A stretch of 64,000 nucleotides of DNA from Bog-793 sp050013835 (GTDB lineage Bacteria; Actinomycetota; Acidimicrobiia; Acidimicrobiales; Bog-793), in NCBI GenBank assembly GCA_050013835.1, contig JBEKEM010000002.1, positions 62,001 through 126,000 on the forward strand, given 5' to 3'. This document shows positions 17,600 through 24,868 of this stretch, in pieces. Made by a program: the position numbers and the translations under genes. Position 1 is the first letter of the stretch, and every line of letters starts with the position of its first letter. The notes beneath the pieces were generated by a model. It searched no databases. It was not told where the DNA came from and saw only the letters and a program-made list of their open reading frames with translations.

Positions 17600-18385
17600 T
17601 CACGACGCAAATACCTCCGTTTTCTCCGCGCCCTCGTCGGGAGTTCGTCCCGACCCGCCGGCTGCAGGCAGTTGGGCGCGTTTGGGCGAGCTATACGAAT
17701 TCATCGTGTCGATCAGACCGAAGACGAATTCCCGGTCCTGGCCGGTCAAGCTGAAAAGGTCGGCCGAGACCGCGAGCGTCACGATTGCGCCAGATTCCAG
17801 CTCAAGGCTGCGCGTGCTCTGTTTGGGCTCCTCCCCCGAGTCGCCTCCGTCACCGGGGCCGACGCCACGCTGGTCTGACGGGCCACGAAGCGTCTTATCC
17901 CGCTTCTGTCCTGCTGGCCGGACAGCCGGCGTCTTCCAGAGTTTGCTGACCGGCACGCCTGAGTACTTAGCGGCAGCCAGGAAGAACGAGATGACCTTCC
18001 GCATCGTGTCAGTCCCCGACACTCCCATTTCTCGGAATGCATCCACCATTTGCTGTTGGGTGGCATTCTTGCCAAGGGCAAGCACCGCGCCGTAGTGCTC
18101 ACGGAGGATGGCCGCGACTAGTGCGCGGCGCTCCGTGTCAGCTGCCCGCACCAGTTCATGCATCCGTTCTTCAACTTCGGCGGTCTTCTTGTTGCGAAGG
18201 CCAAGCGCATCCAGGGCTGCGAGCACTTGGGTCTGATAGCCACCAGAGAACGTATCCAGGTAGCTCTTATCAATCCGAGCCGGCGGTTCCTCCTTCTCCA
18301 TGCGAAGGATCAGGTCATTCAGTGTTCGCCAGGCGATGTAGGGCGGGATCCAGACCCGCTTCTTCTCCTGCTGCTCAACTGCCAT
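17600..18385 (-). CDS. DUF5343 domain protein, transposon cargo
   Basis: A 261-aa protein of unknown function. The N-terminal part (KKRVWIPPYIAWRTLNDLI, then YLDTFSGGYQTQVLAALDALGL) matches my recollection of the DUF5343 family. A helical middle (EVEERMHELVRAAD onward) and a Pro/Gly-rich, probably disordered linker (about residues 165-205) lead to a C-terminal segment ending in a Ser/Pro/Gly-rich tail. ATG 18385 has a GGAG eight bases upstream and lies downstream of a good promoter. The frame continues upstream but runs through that promoter. The gene is convergent with the NYN gene and divergent from the small genes. Confidence 0.75.
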   Translation of the reverse strand: MAVEQQEKKRVWIPPYIAWRTLNDLILRMEKEEPPARIDKSYLDTFSGGYQTQVLAALDALGLRNKKTAEVEERMHELVRAADTERRALVAAILREHYGAVLALGKNATQQQMVDAFREMGVSGTDTMRKVISFFLAAAKYSGVPVSKLWKTPAVRPAGQKRDKTLRGPSDQRGVGPGDGGDSGEEPKQSTRSLELESGAIVTLAVSADLFSLTGQDREFVFGLIDTMNSYSSPKRAQLPAAGGSGRTPDEGAEKTEVFAS

Positions 18386-18431
18386 TGCATCTCTCCGTCC
18401 TGCGGCCCGGTTTCGCTCCGCTAGCGATGGC

Positions 18432-18460
18432 ATTTTGCCAGATGCCAACCGGGCTGTCAA
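18432..18460 (-). promoter_or_regulatory. Promoter of the DUF5343 gene
   Basis: On the minus strand a perfect TTGACA (complement of 18455-18460), a 17-base spacer and CAAAAT (complement of 18432-18437) precede the gene, giving a 5' leader of about 40 bases with a ribosome-binding site. Confidence 0.6.
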
Positions 18461-18514
18461 CAGATGATAGGAGGATTCTCTGGTATTGGGGTAGGCATTC
18501 GCAAAAAGCGCTGT

Positions 18515-18526
18515 TATCCTGGTCTT
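18515..18526 (+). promoter_or_regulatory. Probable leaderless promoter (-10) for the 74-aa cargo gene
   Basis: TATCCT (18515-18520) is followed by six bases and ATG 18527, the same geometry seen before many chromosomal genes here. The element's promoters therefore fit this host's style. Confidence 0.45.
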
Positions 18527-18751
18527 ATGAAAACTCAACTTGAACCCGGATCTCAGGTGACTGCTCGTTCTGCTTTCGGAAACCTGCTCCAGAAGCGCGT
18601 CGTGAGGGGGCCAGATACCAGCGGCTCGTTCCCGGTCGTGTGGGTTTGTAGTCTCGAGGAGTGGGAGGAGGCACGGGACAAGGGTCGGGCACCCATCGGA
18701 ACGCCCTGGCCGGTGGAGGACGTAAGTGAGCACGAAACAGCCTCGGCCTAA
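18527..18751 (+). CDS. Small protein of unknown function, transposon cargo (74 aa)
   Basis: I do not recognise this protein. It has a mixed-charge N-terminus (QLEPGSQVTARSAFGNLLQK), a short hydrophobic strand (FPVVWVCSLEEWEEARD) and an acidic C-terminus (VEDVSEHE). It begins at ATG 18527, six bases after a -10 element, and overlaps the next small gene, so the two are probably co-transcribed. Position in front of the transposase gene suggests an accessory role in transposition or its control. That is inference from position only. Confidence 0.6.
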   Translation: MKTQLEPGSQVTARSAFGNLLQKRVVRGPDTSGSFPVVWVCSLEEWEEARDKGRAPIGTPWPVEDVSEHETASA

Positions 18752-18884
18752 GAGGGGGCATAACCCGACTCCCGAGGAACGGGACGAGCGCGTTTCGCTT
18801 GAGGGCGTCGACCCCGAGAAGGCATTAGAGGCACTGCTCCACGTCGACCCGGAAAGCGAACCTGCCGAAGAGGACGAGGATTAG
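18726..18884 (+). CDS. Very small acidic protein, transposon cargo (52 aa)
   Basis: GTG 18726 opens a 52-codon frame overlapping the 74-aa gene by 26 bases. The product has a basic start (STKQPRPKRGHN), a central VSLEGVDPEKALEALLHVDP stretch and a very acidic end (EPAEEDED). Small proteins with a VSLxxxxPEEAL(xx)LLxV core are, to my recollection, common beside transposase genes, but I cannot name the family. The TAG stop interlocks with the transposase TAA on the other strand (18881-18884), so coding is packed without a gap. Confidence 0.6.
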   Translation: MSTKQPRPKRGHNPTPEERDERVSLEGVDPEKALEALLHVDPESEPAEEDED

Positions 18885-19861
18885 ACCTCGTCAGTCAGTG
18901 GCCGGTAGGTCAGGCGCTTGCCTGCTACTTGGCCCATGAGGCGTGTCATGCGCGCCGAGTCCGTCTCCTCGCGCGTCGAGTACCGGAAGTCGAATTCGGC
19001 CAGGTAGCGGGGCAGGTGTTCCTCGCTCACGTGGTGATGCGTCCCGTCGATTGACCGCTTTAGCTGGGAGAAGTAGTTCTCGGCCCGGTTGGTGGACACG
19101 TCTCCGCGGACGTATTCCCCGACGATGTGGTCGACTGGCTGATGGTCGGCGAACCACCCGCGGAACCGCCGGTAGACCTGTGCTCCGTCAGTGTGGAGCA
19201 CGGAGTTCTCGGCGTCGACATGCTGGTCGAGCACAGCCCGCAGATTGGTCGCGTTCACCTTGGCCACCACTTGGCTCCGGACTTCTCCGGTTTCCTTGTG
19301 GATGAGCGAGACGATGGGGATCTTGTCCGTGTATCCGATCCGGTTACCCATCTCATCGCGGGCGACCTTGTTGCGGTGCTTGTTCCGCGGGTCGCCCCCG
19401 ATCCACGTCTCGTCGGCAACGATGGTGCCGGCGAGCAATCCCGCCAGTGGGTCGCGGCGCATCGCCTCGCGGATCCGGTGGAGGACAAACCAGGCGGACT
19501 TCGGCGAGAGCCCGTACTTCCGCTCAACCTCACGCGCGGCGAGCCCGTTCTTGTTCGCACAGAGTTCAAAGAAAAGAAAGATCCACGTGCGAATCGGGAC
19601 GTGGGTACCGTGCATGACCGTCCCGGTGAGGACCGAAAACGGCTGGCGGCAGTCGCGACACTTCCAGAGACGGCGCTGCGTCTCAGTCCCACGGTTGGTC
19701 TTACGCACGCCACCGCGAGCCTTCAAGAAGTAGTGCTCATTGACCGAGCCGCAATGGGGGCAGACCGGCTCGCCGTGCCAGCGAAGCTCCTCCAGGAACT
19801 CATACGCCGCGGCCTCGGTCGGAATCCGTTTGGCCAGGTTGGGGATGGAAAACTCTTTCAT
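18881..19861 (-). CDS. IS1595 family (ISXO2-like) transposase
   Basis: A 326-aa DDE-type transposase. The N-terminal zinc ribbon has two CxxC pairs (CPHCGS about residue 35, CRDCRQ about 73) and is followed by a helical DNA-binding region (RTWIFLFFELCANKNGLAAREVERKYGLS). The catalytic domain contains VADETWIGG (first Asp about residue 149), LHTDGAQVYRRF (second Asp) and NRAENYFSQLKRSIDGTHHHV, the N/E-type third motif of the ISXO2 subgroup. No frameshift or stop interrupts it, so it could be active. The ATG lies six bases after a strong -10, implying a leaderless message. Confidence 0.95.
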   Translation of the reverse strand: MKEFSIPNLAKRIPTEAAAYEFLEELRWHGEPVCPHCGSVNEHYFLKARGGVRKTNRGTETQRRLWKCRDCRQPFSVLTGTVMHGTHVPIRTWIFLFFELCANKNGLAAREVERKYGLSPKSAWFVLHRIREAMRRDPLAGLLAGTIVADETWIGGDPRNKHRNKVARDEMGNRIGYTDKIPIVSLIHKETGEVRSQVVAKVNATNLRAVLDQHVDAENSVLHTDGAQVYRRFRGWFADHQPVDHIVGEYVRGDVSTNRAENYFSQLKRSIDGTHHHVSEEHLPRYLAEFDFRYSTREETDSARMTRLMGQVAGKRLTYRPLTDEV

Positions 19862-19896
19862 GCACCCATTATCGCACGTTAGAGTGGGTACGTCAA
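19862..19896 (-). promoter_or_regulatory. Transposase promoter with its -35 inside the right inverted repeat
   Basis: On the minus strand TTGACG (complement of 19891-19896, within the repeat), a 17-base spacer, GATAAT (complement of 19868-19873), then six bases and the ATG. Transposase binding to the repeat would cover this promoter, allowing self-repression. Confidence 0.65.
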
Positions 19897-19909
19897 GTTA
19901 CGCATTGCC
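19885..19909 (-). repeat. Right terminal inverted repeat (25 bp)
   Basis: Reverse complement begins GGCAATGC and ends GTAACTTGACGTACCCA, 23 of 25 identical to the left end. Confidence 0.93.
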
Positions 19910-19917
19910 GCATGATT
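19910..19917. repeat. Target-site duplication, right copy (GCATGATT)
   Basis: Identical to 16619-16626. Confidence 0.92.
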
Positions 19918-20215
19918 GGGAACGTGCGCTGAGACACACCCAGCTCCCGAGGCCGGTGATGGGCCATGCGGCATGGCAGTCGGAGACGACCGGCGCGCCC
20001 GGAGGCTCGAGGGCGTAGGACCTTGCCTCGTCTCGGCACCCCTTTCCCATGGGGAACCGATATGCACGCCGGACGAGGCTCGGGCTGATGGCGTGAACCG
20101 GCGACAGGTGAGCAGAACCGGGCACCTGCCGATCGGCTTGCGGATCCGATGAGGACCAGATCGACGAACTCGACGCCGTCCTGGCGGGTCCCGCGGGCGA
20201 GACCGGCCGCCGCGG
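19918..20215. other. Intergenic stretch with no supported gene
   Basis: About 300 bases between the transposon and the purL stop. Open frames here lack family resemblance and ribosome-binding sites. I see no RNA gene, repeat or clear terminator. Confidence 0.5.
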
Positions 20216-22492
20216 TCAGATCAGTGGACGGACCTCCAGGGCCGCGGCGATCCCGCCACTCGCCGAGTCGAGTTCGTCGAGCCCGAGGTCGACGAGACCC
20301 CGCACGACGAGGCGCTCGCCGCCGGCAATCCCGAACACCCGGGCGCCGAGACCGGCTTCCGTCGCGAGACGCATGAGCTCGTCGGGCAGCGGCGTCGCGA
20401 CGAGCACGCGGGGCGGCAGCTCGGCGAACAGCCCCTCGTGCCCGGCGACACCGTCCACTTCGGCCCCCGTGCGGGCGGTCCGCGCGCACTCGGCGAGAGC
20501 GACGCCGAGGCCCCCGTCGGCGATGTCGTGCAGTCCGTGCACGAGCCGCAGCGGATCGTCGTCGCCGGCCTCTCGGGCCACGAGCTCGCGGACGAACCGG
20601 CACAGCTCCCGGTGCACGACCAGGTCGACTGGGGCGAGCACACCGCCGGTGCAGCCGGCCACCGCTCGCGCCCAGCGGGAACCGGCGAGCCCCCCGGCGG
20701 GCGGGCCGAGGAGGATGAGGGAGTCACCCGGTCGCCACCCGGGAACGGGCGGCTTGCGCACGATGCGCCCGATCAGCCCGACCACGGCCACGACCGGAGT
20801 CGGGTCGATGTCGCGTCCCCCCGACTCGTCGTAGAGCGAGACGTTGCCGCCGATGACTGGGATGGCGAGCGCCTCGCAGGCCTGCGACATGCCGTCGATC
20901 GCCTCGGAGAGCTGCCACATCACCTCGGGGTGCTCGGGGTTCCCGAAGTTGAGGCAGTTCACGAGGGCGAGCGGGGTCGCGCCGGCGCACGAGACGTTGA
21001 GGGCCGACTCCGCGACGGTCGCCGCCGTGCCGAGACGGGGGTCGACGGCACACCAGCCGGGGTTCCCGTCGGCACTCATCGCGAGCGCCTTGCCACCCCA
21101 GGGGATCCCCGGGGCGGCGAGCTTGAGGACCGTGGCGTCGCCCTCTCCCGGACCGATGACCGTGTTCAAGAACAACTGGTGGTCGTACTGGCGGTAGACG
21201 GGGGCCGCGTCAGCCAGCAGTTCCAGCAGGTCCTGACCCGGGTCGGAAGGCGCCGGCAGGCGGGACGGGTCGTCGGCACGCCGCTCGACGAGGTCCGCCG
21301 GCGGCGCGAGCGGACGGTCGTACAGGGGGGCGTCGTCGGCGAGCGACGAGGCAGGCATGTCGGCCACGACCGGGCCTTCGGGGCCGTCGAGGATCCGCAA
21401 CCGGCCGACCCCTTCCGCGTCCGGTGCCGTGACGACGCCGATCGCCGTCGCCTGGACCTCCCAGCGGCTGCACACCTCCTCGACGGCGGCGAGCGATTCC
21501 GGGGCGACGATCGCCAGCATCCGCTCCTGGCTCTCGCTCGTCATCACCTCGACCGGGGTCATCCCCGGCTCGCGGCGCGGCACCCGGGAAACATCGACAT
21601 CCATCCCCAGGCGCGCATGGGCGGCGGTCTCGCTCGTCGCGCATGACAGGCCAGCCCCGCCCAGGTCCTGGATGCCGACGACGAGGCCGGCGTCCAGGAG
21701 CTCCAGACAGGCCTCGATGAGGCGCTTCTCCTCGTAGGGGTCGGAGATCTGGACGCTCGGGCGTTTCTCGGACTCCCCGGCGGCGTCGGCCTCGGCGAAG
21801 CCGGCGGAGGCGAGCACGCTCACCCCGCCGATCCCGTCACGTCCCGTCGCCGAGCCGAGCAGGACGGCGAGGTTGCCCACCCCGGACGCCGCGGAAAGCG
21901 CGAGTCGGGAAATCGGCAGCACGCCAAGGCAGAAGACGTTGACGAGCGGATTCGACCGGTAGGTCGAATCGAACGTGATCTGGCCCCCCACCGTTGGCAC
22001 GCCGACGGCGTTCCCATAACCGGCGATGCCGCGCACGACACCGTCGAGGATGTACCGGCTGCGCGCGTCCTCCGGGGAACCAAAGAAAAGCGGATCCATG
22101 AGGGCAATTGGCCGAGCGCCCATCGTGAAGATGTCGCGCAGGATCCCGCCGACACCCGTCGCCGCCCCCTGGTAGGGCTCAATGTACGAGGGGTGGTTGT
22201 GGCTTTCAATCCGCATCGCGACGGCGATCCCGTCGCCCACGTCAATGACCCCGGCGTTCTCGCCAGGCCCTACCAGCACGTAGGGCGCCCGGGTGGGCAG
22301 TCGGGACAGGTGGGCCCTCGACGACTTGTACGAACAGTGCTCGCTCCACATCACGGAATACATCGCGAGTTCCGTGTCGGTCGGTCGCCGTCCGAGGACC
22401 CCGACAATCATGTCGTACTCATCGTCGGTGAGCCCGAGACTGCGGTGACGTCGGAGATCATCAGATTCTGCGCGATCAGTGGAGATGTTCAA
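20216..22492 (-). CDS. purL: Phosphoribosylformylglycinamidine synthase subunit PurL
   Basis: ATP-dependent synthetase of the FGAM synthase complex (purine step 4), working with PurS and PurQ. The 758-aa length is right for the small, PurS/PurQ-dependent PurL. Visible features are ELAMYSVMWSEHCSYKSS (with the conserved His), RIESHNHPS, GGILRDIFTMGARPIA, DLGGAGLSCATSE and HDIADGGLGVALAE. The start is TTG 22492, with purine-rich AAGGGG about nine bases upstream. No closer ATG gives a complete N-terminus. It is separated from purQ by a gene on the opposite strand, so it must have its own promoter. Confidence 0.95.
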   Translation of the reverse strand: MNISTDRAESDDLRRHRSLGLTDDEYDMIVGVLGRRPTDTELAMYSVMWSEHCSYKSSRAHLSRLPTRAPYVLVGPGENAGVIDVGDGIAVAMRIESHNHPSYIEPYQGAATGVGGILRDIFTMGARPIALMDPLFFGSPEDARSRYILDGVVRGIAGYGNAVGVPTVGGQITFDSTYRSNPLVNVFCLGVLPISRLALSAASGVGNLAVLLGSATGRDGIGGVSVLASAGFAEADAAGESEKRPSVQISDPYEEKRLIEACLELLDAGLVVGIQDLGGAGLSCATSETAAHARLGMDVDVSRVPRREPGMTPVEVMTSESQERMLAIVAPESLAAVEEVCSRWEVQATAIGVVTAPDAEGVGRLRILDGPEGPVVADMPASSLADDAPLYDRPLAPPADLVERRADDPSRLPAPSDPGQDLLELLADAAPVYRQYDHQLFLNTVIGPGEGDATVLKLAAPGIPWGGKALAMSADGNPGWCAVDPRLGTAATVAESALNVSCAGATPLALVNCLNFGNPEHPEVMWQLSEAIDGMSQACEALAIPVIGGNVSLYDESGGRDIDPTPVVAVVGLIGRIVRKPPVPGWRPGDSLILLGPPAGGLAGSRWARAVAGCTGGVLAPVDLVVHRELCRFVRELVAREAGDDDPLRLVHGLHDIADGGLGVALAECARTARTGAEVDGVAGHEGLFAELPPRVLVATPLPDELMRLATEAGLGARVFGIAGGERLVVRGLVDLGLDELDSASGGIAAALEVRPLI

Positions 22493-22554
22493 CGCCTTCT
22501 ACCCCTTCCGGATGGCGTGGTGAAATGGGAAAACCCTGCCACGGCATTAAGGAA

Positions 22555-22589
22555 TTGCATTCGAACCTTTCCGCGGCCATAGTGGAGTT
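22555..22589 (+). promoter_or_regulatory. Promoter of the 139-aa conserved protein
   Basis: TTGCAT (22555-22560), a 17-base spacer, CATAGT (22578-22583), six bases, then ATG 22590. This is a leaderless arrangement with a recognisable -35. Confidence 0.5.
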
Positions 22590-23009
22590 ATGACACCTCC
22601 AAGGAAGCGAACTTCGATGACCTCGGAACACAAGGCGGCGCTCGCCGCGGGCCGGACACAGGGCCTCGCCGTGCGGCGTTACCTGGAGGCCCTCGAGCGG
22701 AACCGTCCGCGGCGGGGACGCCGGCCGAGTGCCGAGTCGCTCCGTAAGCAGTTGAACGACATCTCCGCCCGTCTGAAGGACGCTGACCCCCTGCAGAGGC
22801 TCCACCTCATCCAGCGCCGCAAGAGCATCGAGGCTCGGCTCGCGACGGGGAGCGGCCCCGAAGACATCTCGGCGCTCGAGAAGGGCTTCGTCGGTGCCGC
22901 CGCCGAGTACGGCGCCCGCAAGGGCATCGACTACGCGACCTGGCGCGAGGCGGGGGTCCCAGCCGAGGTGTTGCGCCGCGCTGGCGTCCACCGGAGCGCC
23001 GGGACCTAG
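22590..23009 (+). CDS. Conserved actinobacterial protein of unknown function (139 aa)
   Basis: A basic, helical protein: SEHKAALAAGRTQGLAVRRYLEALE, then a predicted coiled segment RKQLNDISARLKDADPLQRLHLIQRRKSIEA, and a C-terminal LEKGFVGAAAEYGARKGIDYATWREAGVPAEVLRRAGV. The last part (RKGI.Y..WRE.GV...VL..AGI) resembles conserved hypothetical proteins of Actinomycetota with a helix-turn-helix-like end, possibly DNA-binding. I know no function. It lies on the opposite strand between purL and purQ. Confidence 0.8.
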   Translation: MTPPRKRTSMTSEHKAALAAGRTQGLAVRRYLEALERNRPRRGRRPSAESLRKQLNDISARLKDADPLQRLHLIQRRKSIEARLATGSGPEDISALEKGFVGAAAEYGARKGIDYATWREAGVPAEVLRRAGVHRSAGT

Positions 23010-23049
23010 ATCGCCGCTTCGACCGGCGCGGAGGCCGGGGGGCTGATCG

Positions 23050-23718
23050 TCATGTCTCCGCCGCCGCGAGCAGTGACTCGAGCAGGATCACCCCGTCGGT
23101 GCCGACGCCGAGGGGGTCGGAGGCGCGCTCGGGGTGCGGCATGATCCCAACGACGTTGCCCGTGGCATTGGCGACGCCGGCGATCGCGTTGAGGGCGCCG
23201 TTCGGGTTGTCCCGGTAACGCAACACGACTTGGCCGCCGGCCTCGATAGCGTCGAGCGTCTCCGGATCGCAGATGTAATTGCCCTCGTAGTGGTTGATCG
23301 GCAGCCGGAGTACCTCGCCCGCCAGGGCGCGGCCGGTGAGCACGCTGGACGTCGACTCGACGGTGCACTCGACGGTCCGGCAGATGAACCGGAGCCCGAC
23401 GTTGCGCGTCAGCGCCCCGGGGAGCATCCCCGCCTCCGTCAGCACCTGGAAGCCGTTGCAGATCCCGACGACGGGACCGCCCGCCGCGGCGAAGTCGGCG
23501 ACCGCCTCCATGACGGGGGAGAAGCGGGCGATCGCCCCGGGCCGTAGGTAGTCACCGTGGGCGAAACCGCCCGGGATGACGACAGCGCCGACGCCGCCCA
23601 CGGTCTCCGCGCCGTGCCAGATGATCCGCGTCGAGGCGCCTAGCGCCTCCAGCACCCGGGCGACGTCGTACTCGCAGTTCGAACCGGGGAAGCGGACGAT
23701 GCCAATCTCCGCCGTCAC
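23050..23718 (-). CDS. purQ: Phosphoribosylformylglycinamidine synthase subunit PurQ
   Basis: Glutaminase subunit of FGAM synthase, supplying ammonia to PurL. The 222-aa class I amidotransferase has an N-terminal RFPGSNCEYD, the nucleophile Cys in GICNGFQVLTEAG (about residue 87) and the catalytic His-Glu in MPHPERA. The GTG at 23718 overlaps the purS stop by four bases. The upstream open frame is only purS in another phase. Last gene of the purA-D-B-C-S-Q operon. Confidence 0.95.
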   Translation of the reverse strand: MTAEIGIVRFPGSNCEYDVARVLEALGASTRIIWHGAETVGGVGAVVIPGGFAHGDYLRPGAIARFSPVMEAVADFAAAGGPVVGICNGFQVLTEAGMLPGALTRNVGLRFICRTVECTVESTSSVLTGRALAGEVLRLPINHYEGNYICDPETLDAIEAGGQVVLRYRDNPNGALNAIAGVANATGNVVGIMPHPERASDPLGVGTDGVILLESLLAAAET

Positions 23719-23984
23719 GCCGGAGCTCCTGCCGACTCGGTGTCGACGCGGATCTCGGCGCGCTCGATCACCGGGTTGGCGAGTAGCCGTTCGCACATCT
23801 CCTCGGCCGTCCGGCGCGCCACGGCCTCGGTCGGGGCCTCCACCGAGAACCGGAAGACCTTGCCGACGTGGACGCCCCGCACGCCGTCGAAACCGAGTGA
23901 CGGGAGCGCCCGCTCGATGGCGAGCCCCTCCGGATCGGCCAGCCCGGCGAGGCTACGGATCTCGACGATGATGCCGTAGTTCAC
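23715..23984 (-). CDS. purS: Phosphoribosylformylglycinamidine synthase subunit PurS
   Basis: An 89-aa bridging subunit of the FGAM synthase complex. Typical PurS strands are visible: YGIIVEIRSLAGLADPEG, then LGFDGVRGVHVGKVFRFSVEA. GTG 23984 follows GGAGGG with good spacing and overlaps the purC stop (GTGA). An upstream in-frame ATG would add residues unlike the family. Confidence 0.94.
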   Translation of the reverse strand: MNYGIIVEIRSLAGLADPEGLAIERALPSLGFDGVRGVHVGKVFRFSVEAPTEAVARRTAEEMCERLLANPVIERAEIRVDTESAGAPA

Positions 23985-24868
23985 TTTCTCCCTCCGTCCT
24001 CCCACCATTCGGCGAGCCGAAGCCCGGTGATCCGTTCATAGGCGTCGATGTAGCGCGCCCGCGTCGAGACGACGACCTCGTCGGGCATCGGCGGCGGTGG
24101 CGACGCCATGTCCCAGCCGGTCGTCGCCGCCCAGTCGCGCATCGGCTGCTTGTCGTACGAAGGCGGCGTCCGCCCCGGGGCCCAGCCGACAGCGTCCCAC
24201 AGGCGCGACGAGTCCGGCGTGATGATCTCGTCGCAGATCGTGAGCTCGCCGTCGACGAGACCGAGCTCGAACTTCGTGTCGGCGATGATGACGCCCCGCT
24301 TGAGCGCCTGGGCCGCCGCCCGCGAGTAGACGGCGAGGCAAATCTCGCGGACCCGCTCGGCGCGGCCGGCCCCGATCAGCTCGGCCGCGGCGGCGAACGA
24401 GATGTTCTCGTCATGACCCGTCATCGCCTTCGTCGACGGCGTGAACACCGGCTCCGGAAGGCGGCACGCCTCTTCGAGACCGGTCGGCAGCGGCTCGCCG
24501 TGCATCGTCCCGTGCGCTCGGTACTCGCGCCAGGCCGAACCGGTCAGGTACCCGCGCACGATGCACTCGATCGGCAGCATCTCCGCCCGCCGAACGAGCA
24601 TCCCCCGGCCGGCGAGGCCCGTCCAGGTGCGCGTCTCGGCCGGGAAGCACTCGGGATCTGCGGACACGAGGTGGGTCGGTGCGAGCTCCGTCAGCTCGCC
24701 GCTCCAGTAGGCCGTCATCGCCGTCAGCACGCGCCCCTTGTCGGGCACCGGCTTGTCGAAGACGTGGTCGTAGGCGGAGATCCGGTCGGAGGCGACCATC
24801 AGCAGTAGGTCCCCGCCGGCGTCGTAAACGTCGCGCACCTTTCCCGAGTAGACGAGCTCGAGGGTCAC
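23981..24868 (-). CDS. purC: SAICAR synthetase (phosphoribosylaminoimidazole-succinocarboxamide synthase)
   Basis: Joins aspartate to CAIR using ATP. The 295-aa protein shows YSGKVRDVYD near the start, MVASDRISAYDHVF, the signature IECIVRGYLTGSAWREY and IIADTKFELGL with DEIITPDSSR. The length suits the long (yeast-like) PurC form of actinobacteria. Both ends overlap neighbours by four bases (purB upstream, purS downstream). Confidence 0.96.
   Translation of the reverse strand: MTLELVYSGKVRDVYDAGGDLLLMVASDRISAYDHVFDKPVPDKGRVLTAMTAYWSGELTELAPTHLVSADPECFPAETRTWTGLAGRGMLVRRAEMLPIECIVRGYLTGSAWREYRAHGTMHGEPLPTGLEEACRLPEPVFTPSTKAMTGHDENISFAAAAELIGAGRAERVREICLAVYSRAAAQALKRGVIIADTKFELGLVDGELTICDEIITPDSSRLWDAVGWAPGRTPPSYDKQPMRDWAATTGWDMASPPPPMPDEVVVSTRARYIDAYERITGLRLAEWWEDGGRK

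Larger units (their letters stand above)
16627..19909. mobile_element. Complete IS1595-type transposon with passenger genes (3,283 bp)
   Basis: The element is bounded by 25-bp terminal inverted repeats and an 8-bp direct target duplication. Its ISXO2-like DDE transposase lies at the right end reading inward. Between the repeats are an NYN-domain nuclease gene, a DUF5343 gene, two small overlapping genes and the transposase. Simple IS1595 elements are usually well under 2 kb, so about 2.2 kb here is cargo. Base composition is clearly less GC-rich than the flanks. Intact repeats, exact duplication and an unbroken transposase suggest recent movement. Removing the element rejoins an ordinary crgA-downstream intergenic region, so no host gene was broken. 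Confidence 0.93.
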
